DNA of 12,419 bases from Trueperaceae bacterium (GCA_024636105.1 JAGXHO010000239.1:1-12419), one strand, 5' to 3'. Counted from the stretch's first letter, positions 1 to 8,510 are shown. Notes: generated by a model from the letters alone, not told the origin. Translations and numbers: made by a program.

Positions 1-1
1 A

Positions 2-1780
2 CTGTCGACCCTCGCCGGCCGCGACCTCACCGGCCTCGACCTCCACCGCCCAGCGGTCGACGACATCGTGTTCGAGCGCCATGGCAAGACCTTCCGGCGG
101 GTGCCGTACACCGTGGACGTCTGGTTCGAGTCCGGCGCGATGCCGTACGCGCAGTGGCGGTACCGCGGCATGAACTCGCCCGCAGGCGCCGCGGAGGACC
201 TCGCCGCGCACTTCCCTGCCGATTACATCTGCGAGGCGATCGACCAGACCCGCGGTTGGTTCTACAGCCTCCACGCGCTTGCGACGCTGCTCACCGACGC
301 CGGCGACGAGGGGCGCGCGCCCGGGCCGCTGCACCACCTCGCGGGCACGACGAGCGCATTCAAGAACGCCATCGTCCTCGGCCACATCGTCGACGAGCAG
401 GGCGAGAAGATGTCGAAGTCCAAGGGCAACGTGGTCGACCCCTGGACGGTGTTGGACGCTCAGGGGGCCGACGCCTTGCGCTGGTACCTGTTCGCCTCGA
501 GCCCCCCCGAAGCCACCAAGCGCTTCTCGCAGGCGCTGGTCGAGGAGACGCTCCGCGACGTGTTCATGACGCTCTGGAACACGTACGCCTTCTTCGTGAT
601 GTACGCGAACCTCGACCGACCCGACCTCGAGGCCGCGCCGCCGCCCGCCGAGCGGCCGCTCATGGACCGCTGGCTGCACGCGCGGGTGCGCGCCCTCGTG
701 CGCGACGTGACCGCCGACCTCGAGGGCTTCGACGCCACGAGCGCCGCTCGCCGCATCCGCGACGTCGTGGTCGACGAAGTCTCGAACTGGTACGTGCGCC
801 GCAACCGGCGCCGCTTCTGGAAGGGCGACGGCGCCGCCGACGCGCTCGCCGCCTACGCCACGCTGCACGAGGCGCTCGTGACCGTCGCGAAGACGATGGC
901 GCCGCTCGCACCGTTCGTCGCCGAGGCGCTGTACCGGAACCTGGTCGCGCGGCGCGACCCGGCGGCCCCGATCAGCGTCCACCTGTGCGCCTGGCCCGTG
1001 GCCGAAGCGGCGGCGATCGACGAGGCTCTACTCAGCGACATGCGCACCCTGCAACGGATCGTGGAGTTGGGCCGGGCCGCCCGCGCAGCGTCGGGCCACA
1101 AGGTGCGCCAGCCGTTGCCCGAGGTCCTCGTGCGGGTGCGGGACGCCGCCGAGCTCGAGGGCCTCAAGCGGCTCGAGGACGCGTTGCGCGAGGAGCTCAA
1201 CGTCAAGGCCGTGCGCTACCTCGAGCCGACGGCCGCGTTCGTCGACTACGCCGTCAAGCCGAACCTGCCGGTCGTCGGCCGGAGGCTCGGCAAGCGCATC
1301 CCCGAGATCCGCGCCGCGCTGGCGACCATCGACGGGCGGGCCGTCGCGGCGGCGGTCGCGGAGGGCCGGACCTTCGAGCTCGACCTCGAGGGCGGGCCCG
1401 TCGCGCTCGCGCCCGACGAACTGCTGCTCGACGCGCGCAGCCCGGAAGGGTACGCGGCGGTCGAGGAGAAGGGGTACCTCGCCGCGCTGCGCACCGAGCT
1501 CACGCCCGAGCTGCGCCGCGAGGGACTGATGCGCGACGCCGTGCGCCTCGTCCAGGACGCGCGCAAGCAGGCGGGGCTGGAGGTGTCGGACCGGATCGCG
1601 CTGGCGCTCGCGGCCGACGGCGCGGAGGCGGTCGAAGCGCTCGTCGAGCACCGCGACGCGCTCGCCGCCGAAGTCTTGGCGGTCGAGGTGCGCGAGGGCG
1701 ACCTCGATGGCGATGCCTTCCGGATCGTCGCCGAGTTCGGCGGCAGCCGGCTGAGCATCGCGCTGCGGCGCATCGGCTGA
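2..1780 (+). CDS. ileS: Isoleucyl-tRNA synthetase, C-terminal part (5' end outside window)
   Basis: Class Ia synthetase that charges tRNA-Ile in the cytoplasm. The reading frame is open from base 2, so roughly the first 450-480 residues (Rossmann start with the HIGH motif and most of the CP1 editing domain) lie upstream; 592 residues are visible. Seen here: the DVWFESGAMPYAQW stretch (about 119-162), the KMSKS ATP-binding loop (407-421), the anticodon-binding helical domain with SNWYVRRNRRRFW (about 782-822), and a C-terminal domain of the kind found in long IleRS proteins (about 1470-1780). WFESG in place of WFDSG, the VRRNRRRFW block and the lack of a C-terminal CxxC zinc finger point to the long, eukaryote-like or Thermus-like form rather than the E. 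coli form. It ends in TGA 116 bp before gap. Product identity is very secure; the subtype is inferred. Confidence 0.97.
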   Translation: MSTLAGRDLTGLDLHRPAVDDIVFERHGKTFRRVPYTVDVWFESGAMPYAQWRYRGMNSPAGAAEDLAAHFPADYICEAIDQTRGWFYSLHALATLLTDAGDEGRAPGPLHHLAGTTSAFKNAIVLGHIVDEQGEKMSKSKGNVVDPWTVLDAQGADALRWYLFASSPPEATKRFSQALVEETLRDVFMTLWNTYAFFVMYANLDRPDLEAAPPPAERPLMDRWLHARVRALVRDVTADLEGFDATSAARRIRDVVVDEVSNWYVRRNRRRFWKGDGAADALAAYATLHEALVTVAKTMAPLAPFVAEALYRNLVARRDPAAPISVHLCAWPVAEAAAIDEALLSDMRTLQRIVELGRAARAASGHKVRQPLPEVLVRVRDAAELEGLKRLEDALREELNVKAVRYLEPTAAFVDYAVKPNLPVVGRRLGKRIPEIRAALATIDGRAVAAAVAEGRTFELDLEGGPVALAPDELLLDARSPEGYAAVEEKGYLAALRTELTPELRREGLMRDAVRLVQDARKQAGLEVSDRIALALAADGAEAVEALVEHRDALAAEVLAVEVREGDLDGDAFRIVAEFGGSRLSIALRRIG

Positions 1781-1825
1781 CGCCACGCACAGGGCGCGTT
1801 TGGGACGGGGCGGAACGGCCGGTGC

Positions 1826-2889
<1,064 letters not shown>

Positions 2890-2897
2890 GGGTCCCC

Positions 2898-4094
2898 GTG
2901 CCCGCCTTCCCCACGCTCGACGGGGCGCCGCTCGACGGCAAGCGGGTGTTCGTCCGCGTCGATCTCAACGTCCCCATCAAGGGGGGCGTGATCGGCGACG
3001 ACACCCGCATCCGGGCGACGCTGCCCACGCTCACCGAACTGCTCCGGCGCAACTGCACGCTCGTGCTCGCCAGCCACCTCGGCCGGCCCAAGGGTCCCGA
3101 CGACGCGGCGCGCCTCGCGCCGGTCGCTGCACGCCTCGGAGACCTGCTCGGCCGCGAGGTCCGCTACCTGGCCACCGACGGGCCGGCGGCGCCCGAGCAG
3201 GCGGCCTTCGTCGCCGATGCTCCCGAGGGCTCGGTCACGCTCCTCGAGAACACCCGCTTCGACCCGCGCGAGACCAAGAACGACGCGGCGCTGGCGCGCG
3301 TCCTGGCCGGCTACGCCGATGCGTTCGTCAACGACGCGTTCGGCGCGGCCCACCGGGCGCACGCCAGCACCGAGGGGATCGCGCGGCTGCTGCCGTCGGT
3401 CGCCGGGCGCCTCATGGAGCGCGAACTCGCGGTCCTCGGCGGCCTGTTGGAAGCCCCCGAGCGCCCGTTCGTCGTCGTGCTCGGCGGCGCCAAAGTCTCC
3501 GACAAGATCGGCGTGATCGAGCGCCTGCTCGACGTGGCCGACGCGCTCGTGATCGGCGGAGCCATGGCCTTCACCTTCGTCAAGGCCCAAGGTGGTCGCG
3601 TGGGCGATTCGCTCGTCGAGGACGACCTGCTCGACCTGGCCCGCCAACTGCTGGCGAAGGCCAAGGAACGCAAGGTGCCGTTGACGCTCCCCGTCGATTC
3701 GAACTGCGCGGCGGAGGTCAGGCCCGGCGTGGAGACCAGCGTGCATCCGACGGACGCGATCCCCGACGACCTCAAGGGCTTCGACATCGGGCCGAAGTCG
3801 ATCGCCGACTTCCGCGACGCGCTCGCCGGCGCCGCCACGATCCTGTGGAACGGTCCGCTGGGCGTCTTCGAGGTACCCCCGTTCGACGCGGGCACGCGCG
3901 CGATCGCCGAAGCGGTCGCCGCCTCCGGGTCGATGAGCGTCGTGGGCGGTGGCGATTCGGTCTCCGCGATCACCAAAGCTGGCCTGGCCGACCGCATCGA
4001 GCACGTCAGCACCGGGGGCGGCGCTTCGCTCGAGTTCCTGGAGGGGCGCACGCTGCCGGGCGTCGCCGCGCTCGGCGCCGTGCCTTGGACCTGA
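2898..4094 (+). CDS. pgk: Phosphoglycerate kinase
   Basis: Transfers the acyl-phosphate of 1,3-bisphosphoglycerate (made by the gap product) to ADP, giving ATP and 3-phosphoglycerate. 398 residues, the usual length. The GTG start is chosen because LDGKRVFVRVDLNVP follows at the normal distance and the frame upstream is not PGK-like; GAGGGT over the gap stop serves as ribosome site. Substrate-side motifs: RVDLNVP (20-26), SHLGRP (59-64), Arg120 in NTRF, and HRAHAS (152-157). Nucleotide-side motifs: LGGAKVSDKIGV (195-206), WNGPLGVFE (317-325), GGGDS (350-354) and STGGGASLE (371-379). No triosephosphate isomerase gene follows; instead an RLAN-type gene begins at or just past its stop. Confidence 0.98.
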   Translation: MPAFPTLDGAPLDGKRVFVRVDLNVPIKGGVIGDDTRIRATLPTLTELLRRNCTLVLASHLGRPKGPDDAARLAPVAARLGDLLGREVRYLATDGPAAPEQAAFVADAPEGSVTLLENTRFDPRETKNDAALARVLAGYADAFVNDAFGAAHRAHASTEGIARLLPSVAGRLMERELAVLGGLLEAPERPFVVVLGGAKVSDKIGVIERLLDVADALVIGGAMAFTFVKAQGGRVGDSLVEDDLLDLARQLLAKAKERKVPLTLPVDSNCAAEVRPGVETSVHPTDAIPDDLKGFDIGPKSIADFRDALAGAATILWNGPLGVFEVPPFDAGTRAIAEAVAASGSMSVVGGGDSVSAITKAGLADRIEHVSTGGGASLEFLEGRTLPGVAALGAVPWT

Positions 4095-4765
4095 GCTCGC
4101 CCGCGCGCGGCGCGGCCGCCGTTCGCAGCGACCGTTGGGCCCCCCTGGACCCGGCGTCCGTTCCGGCGTCGTGGGGCTTCGCCCCCACGACGCCGGTGCA
4201 CGCGAACCTGACCGGGGATTACACCTACCTCACCCACGGGTACTACGCCTCGCTCGACGCCGAGCAGCGCGGCGAGGCGGTCGTGCCCACCGCCGCCGAG
4301 TGCCTCGATGCCTACGTGGTGCCGATCGCCATGGAGGTGGCTCGGCGCGCAGGCTTGCCGGTGCCGGAGGCTCAGCTGGTCACCGACCGCTGGCCCGCAC
4401 CACCGCTGCTCGCGTACCCCGTGAACCCGTTCTCGAGCCGCGGCGAACTGCTCGCCGACGCGGCCGCGATCGCCTCGCGCCGCAACGGCCTGACGTACAC
4501 CGGCAAGTACCCGGTGCTGTGCCAGACGCTCCCCGACGATTGCCGCATCGACGTCGTGCGGATCGTCCTGGGCACGACCCCGGTCGCCGAGTACGCGGGC
4601 TTCGCCGCCGACGTCTGGGCCGCCTTCCGCCTCCCACTGACGAAGGTGCGCGTGATCGTCTCGCGCCACGCGTACCACTTCTCCGGCATCGAACCCTTGC
4701 CGCTCAAGGTGCTGACCGCCGACGAGCGGAGCGTCCTCGAGGAGGGCGGCGCATGGCGCGCCTAG
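4085..4765 (+). CDS. Stand-alone RLAN-type domain protein, partner of the adjacent RimK-like ligase
   Basis: In proteobacteria a domain of this kind (RLAN, RimK-like ATP-grasp N-terminal) is fused in front of a RimK-like ligase; here it is a separate 226-residue protein. The match rests on NLTGDYTYLTHGYYASLDAEQRG (41-63), which lines up with the NLC.NYRYLS.GYYCSLLAE.RG block of the fused proteins. A second match is the tail DVVRIVLGTT...LTKVRVIVSR...IEPLPL (156-207), which lines up with the fused domain just before the ATP-grasp begins. No catalytic residues are obvious, no signal peptide or membrane segment is seen, and the domain's role is unknown. The start is uncertain: TTG 4085 overlaps the pgk stop and has no clear ribosome site; GTG 4196 is the main alternative and lies at the foot of a strong hairpin. 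The TAG stop overlaps the next gene by 13 nt. Function inferred from remembered family patterns. Confidence 0.72.
   Translation: MDLSSPARGAAAVRSDRWAPLDPASVPASWGFAPTTPVHANLTGDYTYLTHGYYASLDAEQRGEAVVPTAAECLDAYVVPIAMEVARRAGLPVPEAQLVTDRWPAPPLLAYPVNPFSSRGELLADAAAIASRRNGLTYTGKYPVLCQTLPDDCRIDVVRIVLGTTPVAEYAGFAADVWAAFRLPLTKVRVIVSRHAYHFSGIEPLPLKVLTADERSVLEEGGAWRA
4163..4196 (+). repeat. Perfect 14-bp inverted repeat (hairpin) behind pgk
   Basis: The arms 4163-4176 and 4183-4196 are exact reverse complements around a 6-nt loop (CTTCGC), giving a very stable RNA hairpin 69 nt after the pgk stop. No T-run follows, so it is not a standard intrinsic terminator for the plus strand. It lies inside the RLAN gene if that starts at TTG 4085, or touches its start if GTG 4196 is used. 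It could limit readthrough from the highly expressed gap-pgk pair, protect the pgk mRNA 3' end, or control translation of the RLAN gene. Confidence 0.75.
4740..4746 (+). promoter_or_regulatory. Ribosome binding site of the RimK-like ligase gene
   Basis: AGGAGGG ends 6 nt before the ATG at 4753. It lies inside the last codons of the RLAN gene and fixes the start of the ligase as a separate protein, showing that the RLAN/ATP-grasp split is a real translational arrangement. Confidence 0.8.
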
Positions 4766-5652
4766 CGATCTTCACCGAGCGCTACACGATCCGGTCCGCG
4801 GTCGAGTTGACGGCGCTGACCAACTTCCGCCTCGCCGCCTTCGAGCTCGGGCACGAGCTCGATTTCGTCTTCAAGAACGAGCTCAAGTACCTCGCCCAGT
4901 ACGACGCGGTGCTCATCCGCTCGCTCACCGACCCGCTCAACACCTCCTACGTGGTGGCGCGCTGGGCCGAGCTCTTGGGCAAGCGGGTGATCGACACGTC
5001 CGAGGCCATCCGCGTCTGTTGCGACAAGGTGAACATGTACCGGCGTCTGCAGCAGGCGAACGTGCCGCTGCCCGAGACGCGCTTCCTCGACGAGAAGTCG
5101 GTGACGCCGGCCGACGCAGCCGCGCTCTTCGAAGAGCTCGGGGCACCGCTCGTGCTCAAGGCCCCGAACTCGTCGTTCTCCGCATACGTCGACAAAGCGA
5201 CCACGCCCGAAGAGTTCGTGCGGGTGGGCAAGCGCTTCCTGCGCCGCGCCGATCGCATCGTGGTGCAGCAGTACCTCCCGTCCGCGTTCGACTGGCGGGT
5301 GATCACGCTGCACGGCAAGGTGCTCGCCGTGGTCGAGTACCGCTTCGCGGCCGACCGCTGGAAGGTGATGCAGCGCGGCGGCGAGGGCGAGTCGGCGGTC
5401 ACCCGCGGGATCCCGCGCGACGAGGCCCCGAAGAAGCTGATCGAGGTAGCGCTCGCCGCGTCGAACGCGATCTCGAACAGCCTCCACGGCGTCGACCTGA
5501 AGGAGATCGACGGCGAGTTCTTCGTCATCGAGGTGAACGACAACCCGACGATCGCCGCGACCGAAGAGGACCAGGCGAACCCAGAGATCTACACCGAGGT
5601 GGTGCGGTACTTGGCCGAGGGACCCTCGGCGCTCGCTCACCTCGTCGGCTGA
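4753..5652 (+). CDS. RimK-like ATP-grasp carboxylate-amine ligase
   Basis: ATP-grasp enzymes of this family form an amide or peptide bond through an acyl-phosphate; RimK itself adds glutamate residues to ribosomal protein S6. This 299-residue protein has the pre-ATP-grasp part at 1-95 (YDAVLIRSLTDPLNTSYVVAR, 50-70), then the DKVNMYRRLQQANVPLPET block (91-109). The ATP-binding segment LVLKAPNSSFSAYV (133-146) and the QQYLPSAFDWRV stretch (172-183) follow. The metal-binding end is GVDLKEIDG (246-254) and VIEVNDNP (258-265), with Glu260 and Asn262 as likely magnesium ligands. It is closer to the ligase half of the RLAN-RimK fusions than to ribosomal RimK, notably in FDWRV and VNDNP followed by an acidic stretch. 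The substrate is unknown. It overlaps the RLAN gene by 13 nt at its start and the facing GNAT-peptidase gene by 16 nt at its end. Confidence 0.9.
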   Translation: MARLAIFTERYTIRSAVELTALTNFRLAAFELGHELDFVFKNELKYLAQYDAVLIRSLTDPLNTSYVVARWAELLGKRVIDTSEAIRVCCDKVNMYRRLQQANVPLPETRFLDEKSVTPADAAALFEELGAPLVLKAPNSSFSAYVDKATTPEEFVRVGKRFLRRADRIVVQQYLPSAFDWRVITLHGKVLAVVEYRFAADRWKVMQRGGEGESAVTRGIPRDEAPKKLIEVALAASNAISNSLHGVDLKEIDGEFFVIEVNDNPTIAATEEDQANPEIYTEVVRYLAEGPSALAHLVG

Positions 5653-6776
5653 CGGCGCCTCCAGCGCTTGCGGCCCACGACCACCATCGCGCGGTGGCGC
5701 GAGCGCCCGTAGCGCGCTACCGCGGCGAAGTCGCTCCGCCGCAGCGGCAGGTGCACGCCGTCGGCACGGTCGCCGTCGTCCGGCACGAGCGGGTCGTGCA
5801 GGTAGAGGTGGTCGGCGTCCCAGCCGGTCGCGACCACCCAGTGCGGCACCCGCTCGGCGTGGAGGCGGGCGTTGGAGACGAGCACCAGCGGCACGCGTCC
5901 CGCGCGCAGCTGGGCTTCGACGTCGTCCGGACCGAACTCGCCGACCCGCTCGCGTCCTCCGAGGCGCTCGAAATCCTCGAGGAACCCCGCGTGCGCGAGC
6001 GCGACCACTTCCTTCTTCGTCGGGTCGCGAACGGTGTCGAGGAACGGCACCCCGCGGCGATCGACCCACACCTCGGCGTCGAAGCCACGCCGCAGCGCCG
6101 CGACCGCCAGGCCGTGGGCGCTCGTCCCGCCGTGGCCGGCGAGCATGAAGACGGTCGTCGCCTCGCGCCAGAGCGCGAGCTCCTCGACCGGGCCCAGCGG
6201 CGTCGGATGCCCGAGCGAGCGCATGGCCATCTGCAAGCAGGCCGCACCGCAAGTGAATTCGAGCGATTGCGGTTGGTACGGCACGTTGAGCAAGCGGGCG
6301 GCGTCGCCGCGCAGGCGCTTGCGCATCCGCAGCGCGTCGCTGCCGTCCTCGTAGAAGTCGTCGGTGACGCCGACGACCTCGTACCCGCGGCGCTCGTACA
6401 GCCCGATCGCGGCGACGTTGTCGACCCGCACCTCCAACCGCATCGACACGCAGCCGCGCTCGACGGCGGCCGCCTCGGCGGCGTCGAGCAACGCGCGGGC
6501 GACGCCCCGGCCGCGATGGTGCGGATCGGTGACGAGCGAGTAGAGGCGCGCCCCGTGGAACCCGCGCCGGTACGTCACGATCGCATCGCCGACGACGGCC
6601 CCGCCGAACTCCGCCACCCAGAGGTCGGCCGTGGCGCTGTCGAGGAAGCGCGCGAACGAGGCGCGCGAGACCCGGTCGCCCGGGAACACCTCCTCGAGGC
6701 GCACGAGCGCGTCGACGTCGCTTCGCGCAGCGCGGCGGACGGCGACCGCCGTCGTGCCGGGAGCGCGATCGGTCAA
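5637..6776 (-). CDS. GNAT acetyltransferase fused to a C39-like cysteine peptidase
   Basis: A two-domain protein of 379 residues. The RimI-like GNAT domain spans about 11-155, with the acetyl-CoA loop TDPHHRGRGVARALL (83-97) and LEVRVDNVAAIGLYERRGYE (114-133). The papain-like, C39-type domain spans about 164-365: Gln170 (oxyanion), Cys176 in EFTCGAAC, His312 in PHWVV and Asp328 in YLHDP make a complete catalytic set. The same fusion, down to LWREATTVFMLAGHGG (202-217), accompanies RLAN-RimK ligases in proteobacteria, so it probably acts on what that ligase makes. One idea is that it acetylates an N-terminus and cleaves or transfers a peptide. It has no transporter domain or signal peptide and should be cytoplasmic. 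Start TTG 6776 is chosen because TTGA overlaps the etfA stop and no other start in frame keeps the GNAT domain whole. Confidence 0.88.
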   Translation of the reverse strand: MTDRAPGTTAVAVRRAARSDVDALVRLEEVFPGDRVSRASFARFLDSATADLWVAEFGGAVVGDAIVTYRRGFHGARLYSLVTDPHHRGRGVARALLDAAEAAAVERGCVSMRLEVRVDNVAAIGLYERRGYEVVGVTDDFYEDGSDALRMRKRLRGDAARLLNVPYQPQSLEFTCGAACLQMAMRSLGHPTPLGPVEELALWREATTVFMLAGHGGTSAHGLAVAALRRGFDAEVWVDRRGVPFLDTVRDPTKKEVVALAHAGFLEDFERLGGRERVGEFGPDDVEAQLRAGRVPLVLVSNARLHAERVPHWVVATGWDADHLYLHDPLVPDDGDRADGVHLPLRRSDFAAVARYGRSRHRAMVVVGRKRWRRRQPTR

Positions 6777-7753
6777 TCGAGGGCTTTCAGCGCGTCCCGC
6801 AGCGCCGGCACCACCGCGTGCACGTCGCCGACGATGCCGTAATCGGCCACCTTGAAGATCGGCGCATCCGCGTCCTTGTTCACCGCGACGATCACGCCCG
6901 AGCGGTTCATGCCGGACAGGTGCTGGACGGCGCCGGACAGCGCCAAGCCGACGTACAGCTTCGGGGCGACGCTCTTGCCCGTCTGCCCCACCTGCTCCGC
7001 GTACGGTCGCCACCCGGCATCGACGACGGCGCGGGTGGCGGCGACCGCCCCGCCCAGGTCGTCGGCCAGCCCCACCGCGTGCGCCTCGAAGGCCGCCGCA
7101 TCGCCCAAGCCGCGCCCGCCGCACACGACGACGTCCGCCTCTTCGAGGGCCACGCGCGCGCGGACGGCGCGCTCGGTCGGCCGGGTCGTCGCGATCGAGT
7201 CGCCCGCTTCGAACGCGACGGACACCGACTCGACGACCCCGTCCGTGTCGGCACGGTCCGCCACCGGGTACGCGCCCGGCTTGACGCTGACGACGACCGG
7301 TTCGGCCACCGCGCGCACGGTCGCGACCGCCCGCGACAGGTAGGTCAGGCGCTCGGCGACGACCGCGCCGTCCTCGACGCGCACCTCGGTGACGTCTTCG
7401 AGGAGGGGCCCGCCGAGGCGCAGCGCGACTCGGGGCGCTACCGCCTGGCCGCCGCGGTTGGCGGTCAGCAGGATCGCCCGCGCGCCCTTGGCGCGCGCCA
7501 CGTCCGCGACGGCGCGGGTGCGCGCCTCGTGACCGCCGTGCGCGAGCACCGGATCGGCGACGCGGTACAGCGTGGGGACGAACCCGGCGAGCGCGGCCGC
7601 CGCGGCGTCGGCGTCGGCGTCCGGACCCTCACCGAGCACCAAGCCGGCCAACGGAACGCCGAGCGCGTCGGCGAGGCGACGTCCGGCGGTGACGAGTTCG
7701 AACGCGGCGCGGCGCGGTACGCCGGCGGAGTGGTCGAGGACGATCAGCAGCAT
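6773..7753 (-). CDS. etfA: Electron transfer flavoprotein, alpha subunit
   Basis: The FAD-carrying half of the ETF heterodimer, which takes electrons from acyl-CoA dehydrogenases and passes them to ETF-quinone oxidoreductase in the membrane. 326 residues, usual size. The N-terminal domain (1-190) is divergent, as is normal. The C-terminal FAD domain is textbook: GGRGLGD (212-218), QVGQTGK (254-260), GLALSGAVQHLSGM (269-282) and VNKDADAPIF (291-300). The ATG start has GAGGT 7 nt upstream and follows etfB by 10 nt, so the two are one operon. Its TGA stop is shared with the TTG start of the GNAT-peptidase gene. No ETF-quinone oxidoreductase gene is in the window. Confidence 0.97.
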   Translation of the reverse strand: MLLIVLDHSAGVPRRAAFELVTAGRRLADALGVPLAGLVLGEGPDADADAAAAALAGFVPTLYRVADPVLAHGGHEARTRAVADVARAKGARAILLTANRGGQAVAPRVALRLGGPLLEDVTEVRVEDGAVVAERLTYLSRAVATVRAVAEPVVVSVKPGAYPVADRADTDGVVESVSVAFEAGDSIATTRPTERAVRARVALEEADVVVCGGRGLGDAAAFEAHAVGLADDLGGAVAATRAVVDAGWRPYAEQVGQTGKSVAPKLYVGLALSGAVQHLSGMNRSGVIVAVNKDADAPIFKVADYGIVGDVHAVVPALRDALKALD

Positions 7754-7763
7754 GGTCGGGACC

Positions 7764-8510
7764 TCACAGGACCTTGGCCTCGTCGCGCAGGCGACGGGCG
7801 AGTTCGCGGGCGGCCACGCCGACGTCGCCGTCCAGCATCACCCCGCGGCGGGCGCGCAACGGCAGCTCGACGCGGACGGTGGCGACGGTCGACGCCGCGC
7901 CCTCGACGGGGCGGCGATCGAGCGGCTTGCGCTTGGCCTTCATGATGTTGGGCAGCGTCGGGTAGCGCGGTTCGTTCAACCCCTGTTGGGTGGTCGCCAC
8001 GACCGGGAGGGGCGCGCGCCACGCGGCGCTGCCGTCGTCTGCGTCGTGAACGGCCACGACGTCCTCGCCCTCGATCGCGAGCTCGGTGGCCCAGTCGAGC
8101 AGCGGCCAGCCGAGCGCCTCGGCGAGCGCGGGTCCAAGCGCAGCGCTGTCCCAGTCGGCCTGCTTGCCACCGACGAGCACGAGCTTGGCGCCCGCCTCGA
8201 GGACCGCCGCAGCGAGCGCGGGCGCCTGGGCGAGCGGGTCGAGGTCGGCGTCGGTCTCGAGCAGGACGGCTCGGTCGGCGCCGAGCGCCAGCGCGGAACG
8301 CAGCGCCGCCTCGACGCTGGCCGGGCCGAGGGCCAAGGCGACGACCTCGTCGGCGAGGCCCGCTTCTCTGAGGCGCAGCGCCTGCTCGACGCCGTACTCG
8401 TCCATCCCGTCGAGCGCGAAGCCGGCGCCGTCGAGGTCGATCCCTACGGGTCCGGCCCGCAGCCGCGCTTCCGCGTCGGGTACGAACTTCACGAACGTGA
8501 CGATGGTCAT
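7764..8510 (-). CDS. etfB: Electron transfer flavoprotein, beta subunit
   Basis: The AMP-binding half of ETF; its recognition loop docks onto acyl-CoA dehydrogenases. 248 residues, standard length. Seen: the N-terminal strand MTIVTFVKFVPD (1-12), DEYGVEQALRLRE (37-49), an ADR/DADLDP segment (78-92), VGGKQADWDSAALGP (113-127), and the family signature GLNEPRYPTLPNIMKAKRKP (177-196). The ATG has GGAGG 7 nt upstream (8518-8522). It is separated from the acyl-CoA dehydrogenase by 126 bp holding a strong hairpin and a possible -10 box, so it may be both read through from that gene and independently started. Confidence 0.97.
   Translation of the reverse strand: MTIVTFVKFVPDAEARLRAGPVGIDLDGAGFALDGMDEYGVEQALRLREAGLADEVVALALGPASVEAALRSALALGADRAVLLETDADLDPLAQAPALAAAVLEAGAKLVLVGGKQADWDSAALGPALAEALGWPLLDWATELAIEGEDVVAVHDADDGSAAWRAPLPVVATTQQGLNEPRYPTLPNIMKAKRKPLDRRPVEGAASTVATVRVELPLRARRGVMLDGDVGVAARELARRLRDEAKVL

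Noticed and set aside
3845..4084. Longer start for the RLAN gene, extending far into pgk (ATG 3845)
   Set aside because: The added residues are Arg-rich shadow of pgk; protein-like sequence begins only after the pgk stop.
4753..5652. Naming the ATP-grasp gene lysX or rimK
   Set aside because: The partner domains and details such as FDWRV and VNDNP fit the RLAN-linked ligases better, and no lysine-pathway carrier (LysW-like) gene is nearby.
5637..6776. Reading the C39-like domain as a bacteriocin ABC-transporter leader peptidase
   Set aside because: There is no membrane or ATPase domain; the peptidase is fused to a GNAT domain and matches the RimK-linked type instead.
5019..6842. Plus-strand open frame of about 600 codons over the ligase and the GNAT-peptidase gene
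   Set aside because: It is out of frame with the ligase and antisense to the GNAT-peptidase, both of which carry clear catalytic motifs.
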